From Campanula takesimana (Eukaryota; Streptophyta; Magnoliopsida; Asterales; Campanulaceae), in contig JAOWBW010001050.1 of assembly GCA_026119855.1 (NCBI GenBank), positions 62,001 to 126,000 of the forward strand: a stretch of DNA of 64,000 bases, read 5' to 3'. The position numbers were made by a program, and so were the translations under genes. Each line of letters opens with the position of its first letter. Position 1 is the stretch's first letter. Shown piece after piece: positions 10,091 through 21,575 of the stretch. The notes beneath the pieces were generated by a model. It did not search any database. It was given only the letters and a program-made list of their open reading frames with translations, and was not told the origin of the DNA.

Positions 10091-10220
10091 GCGCCATGCG
10101 CCTCACCCATGCGCCATGCGCCTCCTTAAGCGCGCGCATGAGTATGCGCCTAGCATAGCTCATGCGCCTCAGATGACTCAGAACGCGCATACGCTACGCG
10201 CCTCTCTTAGCTCACGCGCC
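10091..10220. promoter_or_regulatory. GCGCC/GCGC motif cluster in E2 LTR U3
   Basis: At least seven GCGCC cores (for example 10091, 10098, 10111, 10118, 10146, 10164, 10198, 10216) plus GCGCGCGC in an otherwise AT-rich LTR, about 210 bp upstream of TATAAATA. Spacing is irregular. Confidence 0.7.
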
Positions 10221-10426
10221 TTATAGTGATTTAACACTCAGTGATTTAACGGTGGTTAAATAACACGTATGTACCCGCATCTAAGGACATCTGTCCATAA
10301 CGGTCATATTGGTGTTATGTGTCTAACGGCTATAAAAGGACACGTGCTCCACTCAATGAGCGACAGCACATCCGTCCTTTCTCTGACTCACCAAGGATTT
10401 CCAACGGCTAGTTTTTGGGGCTCTAC

Positions 10427-10434
10427 TATAAATA
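10427..10434 (+). promoter_or_regulatory. E2 LTR TATA box
   Basis: TATAAATA followed by a CT-rich start region; it marks the U3/R boundary near 10460. Confidence 0.7.
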
Positions 10435-11248
10435 CCCCATAACTTCAACCATTTGAAGTTGCTAAGAATTTCAAGAATTTCTCTCTCAAGCATTTGTTGA
10501 AGATTTGAAGATTGCCTTTGTTATTTCCAGAATTCTCAAGAACATCTTCATAACTTCATCCTTAGCCCAGATCCTCAAGCGATAACACTTTAGTTTTCGT
10601 GTGCTCCCAATCTCAATGATCTAAAGAGCCTTGAATCTAAAATCACACACGCACCTCTTTAAGTTTGATCACTTAGATCTTTCTTTTAGAGATACACCGG
10701 TTATTGTCAAGGATTTGTTCTTTCATAGAAATAGATCTTGAGTTAGTGTATAAGCTCAATCGATTGTAATTTGTAACACTCTCTCATTATATAAGATCTC
10801 CATTAGAAATCCAAGACTAACCATCTTGGTAGAGGACGTAGATCATTTTCCTGATCGAACCTCTCCAAATAGCGCGTACTTATTATCTTGCTATTTCCTT
10901 TCAAGTCATATCATATCTAACTATTTGATTGTTTATTCATTGTAGATTGATTGATTGAACTGTGTTGTGTTTGTTATATCATTTGCCTTAGTTTCTTATT
11001 TCACCCACTTTAAGCCAAAATACTTAGAGTGTGTGTGCGCCCCCTTTATCATACTTTGCGCCTATTTACATTACTAAATTCCGCTGTTCATTTCACTCAC
11101 TCACAGAGCCGCATATCATAACGTTTATTTGATAAAGTGCGCATTTGCAATTGAGTTTATCAAGGGTACGAAAAGAATTTTAAAACAGCTATTCACCCCC
11201 CTCTAGCTATTTTTCATACCCTTGTTGCCCTTTGGGACCAACAATTCA

Positions 11249-11746
11249 TCATCCTTTTTTTTTCACTCGCCCCAAATCTTTCCCATCCTCCACAAATTAA
11301 GCATAACCCAGCTCGGAAAGATAAATAAGACAAGATTTTAACGTGGTTCACCCCAACATCAATGGGCTACGTCCACAAACCAATCAACAATATATATCTT
11401 CAACATTACAAAGTGTATCACCCTCAAATCCAATTCTCTCCCTCACTCAAAGATTATAAGAAATGCTAACACTAGGATTCTCTCTCACAATAGTGTACAA
11501 CTCCTTCAATATTGTACATATCTCTCTCACTCATTCTCCCCTAAGGGAGGGCACTCTTGTTACCAGAAGGCACACTTGAACTCTTTCTACATGTCTCTAT
11601 TTATAGGAACTAGACATCTCCTAGTTCAAACCTTATCAAGATAACCAAACACCAAAAGCCTCATTGAAAATCCCAAACATCACATTCATGAATCACATGG
11701 GATAATGCATTTGACTCCTTTCTTGAACTTGAGCCAAATTACAACA
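11249..11746 (-). repeat. Copia-like LTR remnant
   Basis: On the minus strand this has the layout of a plant copia LTR: CCTATAAATAGAG TATA box at about 11597-11608, then a leader with the 'GGACGTAGCCCATTGATG' block followed by TGAACCACGTT, which recurs in copia R/U5 regions. A possible TG start lies at about 11746 (TGTTGTAATT). The other end is unclear where it abuts E2. No internal region or PBS is attached. Confidence 0.5.
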
Positions 11747-12610
11747 AACATTCCCTCCCCACCCCCCCCCCCCCCGGCAAAAACCCCCATGCTGAACCCG
11801 CCACCTTCGTGGCTAACCCTAGCCAACACACTCCCTCCCTCTAACCATAACCCTAGGCAAATAGCCATGCCAAATTCCCTACCATAGCGGGAAACCCTAG
11901 CCGTTCTATTCCCCCACTCTCTCTCTCTCTCTCTCTCTCACACACTTAAACCGCCACCCACCATACCAACCAACCACCTCCTACGACCCTCGGCTCACTC
12001 CTCATAGCCGAAACCCTTTTCTATTTTTTCTTTCTTTTTTTTGTTTGTTCATCATAACCCTCGGCACCCAACCATGCCGATTCCTCCCCCCACTCCCCCC
12101 TTGCCACTTCCGCAAAAGCAAACACAATCCTCCCCGACAACCCCTACCCAGAAAACCCGTCCTGCTCCCCTTCACAGTCCGGCCGAACCCTAACCAAACA
12201 TCCGGCCGAACCCTCACCAAACACCCGCCCGGACTACCCTAACTGCCCGTCCAATCACCTACACAACCTGCCCGAACCCTCACCAAACACCCTCCCGGAC
12301 TCCCCTAACTACCCGTCCGGATCACCTACACAACTTGCCCGGACCCTCACTCACACCCGCACCCTATCTTCACCCACCCTCAACCTTTTACCCAACAAAC
12401 CCCCCCTCAGCACAACCCAATTTCCGACTACCTCTCCGCCTACCGCCCCGTCAACTGCCCCTCCTCACCACACCACCTGCTGCACCACCGTCGGCCAACC
12501 ATCCTGCCAAATAAACCTCTGCTAGCTCTCCACCACCCAATAGTCTTTCTGACGTAAAAAGGTACCACTAAAACCCCACCCCATCATTGTGACGTAAAAA
12601 CCCCCACCCT
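11747..12610. other. C-rich, strand-skewed intergenic stretch
   Basis: No supported gene. The plus strand is strongly C-rich and G-poor, with poly-C (about 11762-11775), a CT repeat (about 11918-11940) and CCCTAACC-like words. A roughly 67-bp unit (about 12203-12270) is repeated next to itself (12271-12338). Short ORFs on both strands are low-complexity shadows. Confidence 0.45.
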
Positions 12611-12825
12611 GTCATTACGACGTTCAATCGTTTTGCACGTGGGGGGTACAACTCCTACAATGGTGACGACTAAGGTGACATCACGTGCTTCAACATTTTC
12701 CCAACTCATCACGGCAACATCACTCGAATCCGGGAACTCATCCATCTCAACTGCTTCATCACACCCGGTTCATCTCATGTCTTTCCAAGATTGGACTTAT
12801 CCAAGGATCGTCCATCTTGCCGGAG

Positions 12826-13075
12826 CGTATAAGGAATATTAATATATTCTAAAGTATATTTTGTAAATATCTTTTAGATATTAAACCTAGATATTGTATA
12901 TATCAATTAGGAGATTGTATCTTGTACAACAAGCTATACTAGAACTCTAGAACTTTCTATGTAACCCTATAAATATGTACCTCTAGTATCATAATAAAAT
13001 TGAGTCTTTCATATTATTCATCTCTACCATGTATTAAATGATTTTGTCTAACCCTCCTAAATCCTAATACATCGG
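12826..13075 (+). repeat. Possible copia LTR remnant
   Basis: AT-rich sequence starting GGAATATTAATATATTC, then AAGCTATACTAGAACTCTAG, CCCTATAAATATG (TATA-like, about 12967) and AATAAAATTGAG (poly(A) signal-like, about 12993). This order resembles Ale/Ivana-type copia LTRs. No TSD or internal region was identified. The 12611-12825 stretch before it is unassigned. Confidence 0.35.
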
Positions 13076-13210
13076 ACTGTGAAATATGAATCAAAAAAGC
13101 ATAATAATATAACATAAGAATACTCACTTGGATCTTGGATTAACATAAGAGTACCCACTTGGATCGATATATTTAACTTCAAATTGCTGGTCCAAATAGG
13201 ACACTATAAT

Positions 13211-13324
13211 TAGGGGTGGCAAACTGGGTGGTTTGGGTTTACCCATTAAAGTTAAAAATCTACTGGATACCCGGGTATTTTAACTTTAATGGGTAAACCC
13301 AAAATACCCAATTTTCCACCCCTA
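13211..13324. mobile_element. hAT-type MITE
   Basis: 114 bp, almost entirely one hairpin. TAGGGGTGG termini and about 47-bp arms (ending ACTTTAATGGGTAAACCC) flank a short loop holding CCCGGG. Flanking 8-bp target copies ACTATAAT (13203-13210) and ACTAGAAT (13325-13332) differ at one base. TAGGGGTGGCAA-type ends with 8-bp TSDs are characteristic of plant hAT elements. Confidence 0.85.
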
Positions 13325-13819
13325 ACTAGAATGTCATACATGTTTACTAAAATAAGGAATGAAAGAAAAATTAATTAACAGAAAAAGAGTATACTTTTAA
13401 AGACAAAAATCGTGTTATATACTGTTAGAGCAATAAACAAGACTTGATGGAAAAGTAAGCAATCACAAGAACACAGATTTACGTTGTTCACCAACTTGGA
13501 TACGTCCACGGGGAGGGGAGAGAATATTATTATCAATCTAGAGAAATAATTACAAAAATCACACTATTACTCTTGAACGAATTATTGATCACAATAATTC
13601 TAAATGTGCAACTCTAGAATTATAGATCTCTCTGAGCACTCTAATAATCTGTCTATGACAATCTAGGTGTGATTTTGATCTAAACTAATAGCGTCTATTT
13701 ATACTACTCAAAGCCTAGCTCAAAATCTGCTAAGAACTTTGAATACAAGTCCAAAACGGACTTGAAACCTTTCCTTCTGCGAAACTGGAACTGTTGCAAA
13801 TTCTGGCCCGAATCTTGAT

Positions 13820-14008
13820 GGGTTTGGCCGAGTCTAGGGCATGGTTCGGCCGAACCAGTGCCTTGACTCGCCTGAATCCCTTCCTTCACTCGCCCGAACC
13901 TCTGCTGCTCTAAAGACTCTTTATTTCCATTCGCCTGGTTCGCTCGAGTCATCACTAGGGTTCCCCCGAATCTCTCTTGCTCGGCCGAGTTATATGCCTT
14001 GCTCGGCC
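13820..14008. promoter_or_regulatory. CGGCCGAG motif cluster in the solo LTR
   Basis: Repeated TCGGCCGAA, CTCGGCCGAG, TCGCCCGAA and TCGCCTGAA words (about 13827-14008, continuing at 25763-25772) lie upstream of the minus-strand TATA box. CTCGGCCGAG is a perfect palindrome. E3 inserted into one copy, duplicating CGGCC. Confidence 0.65.
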
Positions 14009-15507
14009 TGTAAGTACCCCAATCTGAAACCGACCTATCTTAGCGGTAGCCTTAGCACCGTTTCAGGGATAAGCTAATAGGCTAGGACCTTCCTAGGATA
14101 AGCTATAAATTCCAGGACTACTCTGGTATAAAATTGGAAAAATCCAGAAGCTCGCCAGGCTGAGCCGTACGGATGCTTTGGGTACTAGAGCGGCCTAGCC
14201 ATACGGCTGGTTTGGGCACCCTCAGTCCCTATAAATAGAACCCCTTGGTGATCATTTCAGGGGGAGAGAAATACACATTAGGGAGGTCACTCTGCTGGAA
14301 TTACCACTGAGTAAGAGTGAGAGTGATCACAAACCAAAAAAGAGAGAAGAAAGGAAGATTGGCCATAACCATCATAGGTAAAGCCACCTCCCCCCTCCTT
14401 TCTCTTCATCTTACTTCTATTTTCTTTCTTATATCTTGGTTATACATGTATTTACTCTTCATTCATGCAAAGACTTGTCCATTTCAAGCACCTTTTATTT
14501 CTTGCAAGACTTGTCCATTATCAAGCACTATATACCTATCTATTACATTACTATCTTGTCCAAGCTATGAGAAGTTCCAAGGTGCCCTCCATACCTTGTA
14601 TGGAAGAGGTTCTAAACCTAGACACTCATAGACTTGTTGATTGTCATTTACATTCCTTATTCATTTAAATGTTATGTTTGTTTGGCCATGATAATCATGA
14701 GGGTGATGAAACTTTAGTGTTCATCATTTTCCTCTTTGGTTTAGCCTCAAAATCCCACTTTTGGGTCATAAAGATTCAATCTTTATGTGTTATTTTGACT
14801 CTTGGAAGGATTTTAAGTCATAAAAATGTCATCTTGGTGATAAAGTTCCAATCTTTATTCACCAAATGACCAACTTTGGTCCAAAGGGGACATTCATCAA
14901 CTTTATCGATTTTCTCCTATGATTGCTCGTGAACACACCCAAATACTTGTTTTGGGGGACCAAGTGATGATTATTTAGCATAGGAATGATGTTATAAAAC
15001 TTGTAAAATGATTTCTTGCAAACTGGGATCAAAACAGTTTGTCCAGCTTCAGACAGAATGCCCTGTTTCTGTTCTGAACTGGACTGTTCTTGAGCAAACT
15101 GTAAAAACCCCAGAATTACCTCCTTTAGCCGTACGGCTACTTTAGGTAGGAGGGCAAAATTACCTGTTTTGCCCTCTGACCTTTATCTTATCACTCAAGG
15201 ACCCCTTTTTCAGGCGAGTTTCTCAAATAAAATCAACAACAGAACTTTTTCCGTTAAATACACACACACACATATGCATATTTTAACTAACTTAGGGAGA
15301 CTCGGCTTTGTCCGAGGCAACTTGAGAGGACGTAAAAACTCCTATCAAGTTGTAACCTGACCTACGAACCTTTGAACTCAAACCTTTGTCATTTTGTTGG
15401 GTTTAAAATTAACAAAATGTGGTGACTCCATTAAATTTGACCGGTTCCCGTGTTTGGCGTTTCGCCCCATACACCTTCGCGTTTCCGTGCGGGGAGGGAT
15501 CCTTACA
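14009..15507 (+). repeat. E3 5' LTR
   Basis: 1499 bp, TGTAAGTACCCC...GGATCCTTACA (TGTAAG/CTTACA ends). It contains two CCGTACGG-type motifs just before TATAAATA (14230-14237), a third at 15126-15140, and a CA-rich tract near 15262. Short ORFs inside are not supported as genes. Confidence 0.93.
14162..14237 (+). promoter_or_regulatory. E3 LTR promoter: CCGTACGG motifs plus TATA box
   Basis: GCCGTACGGATGCTTTGGG (from 14164) and GCCATACGGCTGGTTTGGG (from 14198) stand 34 bp apart. TATAAATA begins about 15 bp after the second. The core CCGTACGG is palindromic. The same words recur at 15126-15140, 19210-19229, 22871-22941 and in the 3' LTR. Confidence 0.8.
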
Positions 15508-15508
15508 G

Positions 15509-15525
15509 TGGCGACTCCGCTGGGG
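15509..15525 (+). other. Primer-binding site, Arg tRNA (E3)
   Basis: TGGCGACTCCGCTGGGG two bases after the LTR end. It matches the Arg-tRNA PBS used by Ogre/Tat elements, with one difference from the E7 copy (TGGCGACTCTGCTGGGG). Confidence 0.88.
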
Positions 15526-16737
15526 TTTAGAGTGCTTTCGGACTTCTTTCTAGAAGGTTCGGGGGCATTCAAAATTCATATCTTGCTTATGCCATGCTCA
15601 TGCTATCGAAAAACGAATTGAAAATCTGTCTTTTTACTCAAAAAAGGAGCATAGAATGACTTCAAACCACGCGCACTTGACCGTGCACGTTCCAAATACC
15701 CTTTAAACCCGGGGTGGATGCCACGATGCAGCTCGTTGGGCGCTCTTGTTCCCTTCGATGCGCGCACGGGTCCATCCCACCTTCCCTTCCGAACCAAGTC
15801 AACCACACTTGTCCGTGACACACAAATACCGTGACTATGGTTGGTTTTTGGTCTAGTTCACGTTACCACATCCTTGATACGTGCTCAAAGCTAATTATGG
15901 CCAAATTAATGCCCGAGTTGTGACTCCTTGATGAAATGCAAGCGTGGCCTAACCAGCCTCCAACTCGTGTGTTAGTGACGACCGCAATTAGCAAAGGCCA
16001 TGTACTAAGGATAGGTGACACCGTGTCGTTAAGCCCTAATGAACGAGTTATTTTAATCATCCTTAAGCCCATGGTCAAGGATCGAGATGCCTCACTCAAA
16101 ATGAGGTCATGTCGGAATGTCGGTGGAGCCTTCGGAGAAAAGTCTCGATCCCGACTGGGGCTTAACCATGATTAGGATGACCTGCGTATTGGGAACCTTA
16201 CGATGCACTAGACCCTAGGTTCATTTATTTTGATCGGTGGAAGCCGCGTGCCCTATAGGACCCTCTCCCGGGATAGTCCGTCCTTGGGAGCGTGCAATAC
16301 AGGTGAAAAACGAGGGGTCTATAGGCATAGTGATGGCCTCCACTGATCCAGGGTTATAGAATAGTTGCGAAAAAGAAGAGCGATCTTTTCCAACCAATTA
16401 GGAATAAGACATGCCTTGAGAAAAATGAAATAATGAAAGTTGAGCCCCTGAATTGTGCACTAACGTTTGTTTATGTGACAAAGCCGGCTAAGATAATCTA
16501 AAGAATAAATGATTTTTTTTTTTAAAAAAAAAAGACAGAAAAGGAAAAGAGAATTGCTAAATTCATCAAAACGCTTGGCTTGGGTTTCTTCCCCCTAAAG
16601 AAGAGTCAAACTTGTTATCCCCTTCGAGTCAGTGTCTCTTGTGTGTCGAGTTTTTGTTTTACTTCAAAGCATGACTTCCCGAAAAATCCTTCCACTGTGC
16701 CCTTACGGTTTGTTGGTCATTTGTAAGATAGGAAACA
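15526..16737 (+). other. E3 5' leader
   Basis: A noncoding leader of about 1.2 kb. Parts (about 16200-16340, with the CCCTATAGGACCCTC and GAGGGGTCTATAG words) match the reverse complement of the E7 leader near 58340-58440, supporting a common Tat ancestry. No ORF is supported. Confidence 0.7.
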
Positions 16738-17527
16738 ATGGAAAACAAGTCCCAAGTAGTCGAGGCAGACGTCCGTTTGGAAGTGCAAGCACAGCTAGAG
16801 GGTAGGGTTAAGCTCCTGGAACGAACGGTGGGTACAATGAGAGACCAAATACGAAAGATGGAGGTCGATCGCAATGAAGCGATCAAAGTGGTCCAACAAC
16901 TTCAAAAGGAGATCAAGGAGGTACTTCACAAGAAAGTCGAGGAACTATGGGAAGAGGGGGGAAAGAGACTCAAAAGGGACCTTGAGAAAAAATATGATCG
17001 CCGGTACGATCTTCTACATAGCCGAGCAGACTTGACCGATGAATTGGAAAGGCACAACTCAAGGAACACCCGAGAGTGCCTCCATGAAATTGTGAAGTCC
17101 ATTGAGGAGCTCAAAAGGTCTTCCGAGAAGTCTTCCTCCCCACCAAAGACTGCCCCCAACCAGCTGGCTCAGGCGAACAAGAGCCCCGCGATCAGCTCCG
17201 ACCTGTCGCGGTATCCCATGGAAGGCCCGCGGCGGCTGTGGGAGAATCTCACCCCAGGGCAAAGGGGCTCACTACCACTGGTTCCATGAGTTGGGAATGC
17301 CTAGAGAGCAAGTGCTAGACCACCTACTCGAGGCTGGTAAGGTTGAGCTTCTTGGCCGACATGTGATATGGACAGAGCTGGTCGGAGCCCGTCACGACCC
17401 AAAACAACATTGCAAGTACCACCAAGCACCAGGTCATTCCACAAATGCATATCTCACCCTGAGAAATCATATCCAAGCACTCATTGATGAGGGTGTCATT
17501 ACCAAACGAGGGGACAAGTGGGTCTAA
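16738..17527 (+). pseudogene. Tat gag remnant: coiled coil plus degenerate CHHC knuckle
   Basis: From the ATG at 16738 a Glu/Lys/Arg-rich coiled-coil segment of about 150 residues runs to a stop at 17289. The conserved sequence then continues in another frame (about 17255-17527), so a frameshift lies near 17250-17280. The second part has the Tat-type knuckle C-K-Y-H...G-H-S-T-N-A-Y followed by LRNHIQALIDEGVI. Tyr replaces the final Cys of the usual C-x2-H-x5-H-x4-C, so zinc binding is probably lost. The capsid (Retrotrans_gag) domain expected between the two parts is missing. Confidence 0.72.
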
Positions 17528-19456
17528 GCCAGGGACGCAAGGAGAAGAAATGAGGAAGAGAAGAAGTCGTTAGGAGTGGCCTAGTGTTTGTGTTCTAGAG
17601 AGTCTCCTAAATCCGTAGTGGATATAGTCTTTTGTCTTTCTTTTTCTTTTAGCTTTCCCAAAAGGCCCTGCGAGGCCAAGGTATGTAAAAAGCCACAATG
17701 TGGCGATGGTTGAGTCAATAGTCAAGTCCAGAGTTGTAAAAATTGAGTCTTCCGTGAAATGAATTGTCTTTTACTTCTATTCTCCCTAGACTTGAGGCAT
17801 TATTTGAAAAATTACACTAACTCTCGGAATCACTCCCATTAATGTTTCCAAATGATTGTTATATCCCCGATATGATGAGTTGATTCCCCCAAACATAGAA
17901 GTCAACAACGACTCATAAAGGGACGAATGGATCTAAACGTAAAAGGTACTAAATTCCAATGATTAATCTTAAGATGAATGAATGTTGTGACCCGTTGGCA
18001 TGAAGGAGACCATCAATGGCAGATCTTCCCCCATACACTACCCGATACACGACCCAAGACACCTCTCTGAGGCAAACTCCCGATGCACATTAAAAGCATC
18101 CCAAGACAATGAAAAGACGAGGACGTTGTTGCTCAGCCACCAAAGTTCAGCCATAAGTGCACATACATACTTCCCGAATTGTCAAAATCAAAGAGAGGAT
18201 AGGTGAAAAACGGTGAAAAAAAAATGGCAAAAAGAAATGCTCGCACAAAGAGCCCGTCCATATCAAAAGGGGTACACCCAAAAGGGCCCATCTCAAAGAG
18301 TTCACCCAAGGCAAAGTCAGCAATGACGTCCTTCGAGACAGCAAAAGATACCAACCCCGGCCAAGGTGGCCCAAGAGCCGAACTACGATGACCTGAGCTC
18401 CTCACACTGAGGGGAACGTAGGCAACCTTCGGGTCCGGTCATGACACGAAATGAATCCATACAACCTTGGTCCTCCCAGAATGATCCGGTTCTCCTTCCC
18501 CGGTCCCATCAATGACCAATTCTCCAGATAATGACTAATCCCCCCATAAACAACTTCTTCTCCCAATCTTGCCACTGATCGAATCTTAATCCCAACGGGT
18601 CGTAACAGTTATGCACGTTAAGGCTAATTACTTGAATTTTGACCTAAATACTAATCAAGATCTGTTCAAGGAAACATTTTGATTACATTAATTGAAGATG
18701 ATTTCGAATGCCTCGACAAGTCTTCTCTTCCACATCTTAGGAAAGAGCCAAACACGTGAATTTCTGTTCATAGGCTTCCTCTCTCAGAAAAGGGACTCAC
18801 TCCCGTAAAAGTATATGTGTGTTTACTCGCGTGAGCAAGTGTAATCTTCTCTTGTCCGTGTCAAAGTCAACTTTTGCTTTCGTCCGTGTCAAAAGTCAAC
18901 TAGGCCACTCCTAAAGAGGGAAGATAAAGGAAATATGGAAAGGAGAAAAGTGATATGGTTGGACAATTAAGGGAAAGAAACCCGAGGAGTGATTCCCGGA
19001 AAGGTGAAACACTGGGGCTGGCAAACCGTGGTCGAAAAACCCGAGGATTAGACATCACAATGGGGCTGGCTAGCCGTAATCGTGCAATGGAAGGACCGAC
19101 GAAAAGTCATGCTTTGAGTAAAACAGTCTAAGCCAAATAAACCCTCCTCTGTCAAAATTCCCCAGAAGCACCCAGAAAATTTGGTCGAAAAAGTAAACCA
19201 TGCTTGAACAACCCGTACGGCTGGTTTGTCCCTGTAAAAAAAAAAAAAATTCACATCAGCAGCCTATATCAACTGATCTCCCACAAGCGAAACTCCTTTT
19301 CGCTTGTTCAAAGTCTGTCAAACCCCTCGTGATTGAGTCCAAACACATCTGGGGAATCCCCGATGGTACAATAATGACCACAAAGTCCCCTCGAGGCCCA
19401 AGCCAGGCATAAATGATGAATTTACAATGATTTAAACAACCAAAGATAACAAAATT
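17528..19456 (+). other. E3 region after gag; pol deleted
   Basis: No RT, RNase H or integrase sequence is seen in either strand. A Lys/Ser-rich ORF of 62 codons (18203-18391) may be a scrap of a longer frame. At 18396-18440 is the Tat module CTGAGC...GGGGAACGTAGGCAACC, which in E6 and E7 follows the pol stop. Pol therefore seems to have been removed between about 17530 and 18400. One CCGTACGGCTGGTTTG motif lies at 19210-19229. Confidence 0.6.
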
Positions 19457-21473
19457 TCATACACTATTTTCGAATAAAACAAGCCAAAAGAAAAATTGTT
19501 CAGGTTGGTGCACCCTAGTCTGAATCTGGGTAGGATCCTCCGGAGGCGAATGAACTCCCTCCAAAGGACGACGCGGGTACATGCTAGGGTCAAAGAAGAA
19601 AATGGATTCTGCCATGCTGGAACCTTCACCCGAAGAGGATTGGCCTGGAAAGAAGGAAGGAGGAATCTGGGAGTGAAGACCCGAATGTCTTGCCGGCAGG
19701 GGATCCACATGCTCTAAGGCCAAGTGGGCAAATGGGTCCGGAGCGACCTCGTGGGAACCAGGATCACGGAGCGAATCACGAAAGGCCTCCAAATCAGCCC
19801 CGCCTAAGGTATGGCGACGAACAAAGGACGGCGGTAGCTCCACGCTCGATGACCGACGGAAAGGCCTCTCCCCACCACTCACCGAGTTTCTGCCTGGTGC
19901 AAACCTGGATTTTGTCCGAGGCCCCTTAGAAGAGCGCCCAACGAACCTCTTTAGCCACCTTTTTGCACGTTTTAGGAGAGAAGGCCTCCCCAGCAAAGCT
20001 CGCGCAGCAACCTGCACATGGATAAGGAAACTGCTTAGTAAGGGAGGAGACAGAAATATGGGATGAACATGCACAAATGGAAAAGAATGCATACCACGTC
20101 AACGGGAATTTCTCCAACCGGAGCTTCCCCTTCTGCAACAGACACGGCCACCATTTGAACCCGGCCGTCAGCATAAACAAAAGAATAGTCCTGCCACACT
20201 GGAGGAGCTACCCCAGAGGCCACCACCTGTGGCGATCTCAGCCTCGTGGCCACAAACCTCCCGTATGGCTCATCAGTAATCAATTCAGCGGCATCCGCTC
20301 CCATGAGAAAAGGGTCATCCCTACGGTCAGCAACGAACATGGTCTCGGGCGGATCAACGGGCGCCCTCTGCATAAGGCCTAGTCCATGCTGCCACAAAAC
20401 TCTCTCACCTAAATAAAAGTCCTCGCCTCTAAACCCCACCAGCAATCTCCTTTGTCTGGTCACCCTCAGGGCTTCGCTCGGATCAAAGACCACCTCCCTC
20501 CCCTCATACCGAGACCAAGGGAAAAGGTTGAGCTCCGCCGGCATGGCACCCCTCAAAACCGTTTTCACATCAGCATAGCGGATAGAAACTCGTCCCTTAG
20601 ACCCTCTCTTCTCCCGAGCTTCCCTAGCCCAGCAGGTCATGGCCAGAAAGATGAGGTCCCGGTCAAGAGCCGGCCTCCAGGGATAGTTGCCAAAGATCTC
20701 ATAGTACCAAGCCTACAAAAGAAACGACAAAGAAAGCCGTCAGTACACTGAAATGAAGAATAGGCCGAATGCAAAAAGTAAAGCAAAGACCGAAGTGGAA
20801 ATACCTCTAGGGCAAACTGAAAGCAAGCCAAAGACTTGCTCGCTTTCCATCTATACTTGTCGAGCTCCATGAATAGCTCGGCCAGACCAGTATCACCCCA
20901 AGCAATGTCTATGATGGCCTCAGGTGTAGTCAGAGACCCAAGAAGAGGGAACATACAGGTAGTATCAGCATTGGCAAAAATGGTGCTACTAAGGAGGAGC
21001 CACACATAGGAGCGCCCAAGCTGCTCAGTGGTAATCCAGCCCGCCGCATACTCTAGAAAGTTGGCCCGAATGACCCTCTCCACTGTTTGCACTAGGATGC
21101 CCAAACCCTTGGTAGGACCTGAAAATCCAATGAACGCCCTGATCTCGGCCTCAGGGATCCTATCCCTCCAAACAACCGGATGCCCGCCAAAGGAAAGCCC
21201 GGTAATCATCGCAAAGTCAGTAGGGGTCACAGTCACCTCTCCCCAGCTCAGATGGAACGTGTGGGTTGTGTCCCACCAATAGTCACCCAGGGCATTAAGA
21301 AGCCCCATACTCCTATTGGTGTTCACCAGCTGGCCCACAGCCTCTATAAAAGGCACCAGTCCCGTGCTTGCCACCCACTCCCTCGGACCGAGAGCATCAT
21401 CAACAGACTCAGGCATGGCTTCCCACAAAGAGAAGCAAGCATCCGGCGACCCTCGAGACTTGGGATCACCACC
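19457..21473 (-). CDS. Antisense plant mobile domain (PMD) gene, spliced, apparently intact
   Basis: Three exons with GT/AG borders, all in phase: 21473-20805 (223 codons), 20712-20095 (206 codons) and 20011-19457 (184 codons plus stop). No internal stop is seen. Exon 1 of this set holds the PMD signature WWDTTHTFHLSWGE...TPTDFAMITGL; the second holds YLGERVLWQHGLGLMQ. The last exon begins with a strongly basic, NLS-like stretch (KRAKRWLKRF...SSKGPRTKSR). The E7 PMD gene has the same splice pattern. An upstream exon is expected; a candidate at 22714-22620 does not match in phase. PMD proteins include Arabidopsis MAIN and MAIL1, nuclear factors affecting TE silencing. Antisense extra ORFs are known in Tat elements. 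The intact frame inside an element lacking pol suggests recent function. Confidence 0.82.
20012..20094 (-). other. Intron of E3 PMD gene (last)
   Basis: GTATGC...TGTGCAG, 83 bp, phase 0. It corresponds in position to the E7 intron 49758-49842. Confidence 0.8.
20713..20804 (-). other. Intron of E3 PMD gene
   Basis: GTATTT...TTTTGTAG, 92 bp, phase 0, between the exon ending FALE and the exon starting AWYYE. The E7 PMD gene has an intron at the same residue. Confidence 0.8.
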
Positions 21474-21575
21474 CTACAGGTAAACACAGCAAAGGTATGA
21501 ATAACACAGTTTACAGATACCAATGCTCATAATGATTGCACAAAAAAAAAAAAAAAAAAAAAAACAAAGGAGGGA

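Larger units (their letters stand above)
7966..11243 (+). mobile_element. E2: Sirevirus-type copia element, 3' part only
   Basis: Plus-strand 3' end of a copia element: accessory ORF remnant (7991-9358), 3' noncoding region, PPT and a complete 3' LTR (9878-11243). The rest was separated by insertion of E1 at 7965 and lies beyond the window. The right target-site copy would be ATTCA (11244-11248). Its partner is not visible. Confidence 0.85.
9878..11243 (+). repeat. E2 3' LTR
   Basis: 1366 bp, TGTTGGGTATG...GGGACCAACA, with short terminal inverted repeats (TGTTGG/CCAACA). It contains a GCGCC-rich cluster, a TATA box at 10427-10434, and the CTATTCACCCCCCTCTAG-like block near its end. The length nearly equals the E1 LTR, consistent with related but distinct Sirevirus families. 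Confidence 0.9.

Noticed and set aside
11705..12242. Pro-rich small ORFs and telomere-like CCCTAA words
   Set aside because: Low-complexity C-rich sequence; telomere-like words are not in a tandem 7-bp array.
14317..15572. Several 60-100-codon ORFs in the E3 5' LTR, repeated in the 3' LTR
   Set aside because: Their duplication follows from LTR identity; no coding pattern or domain.
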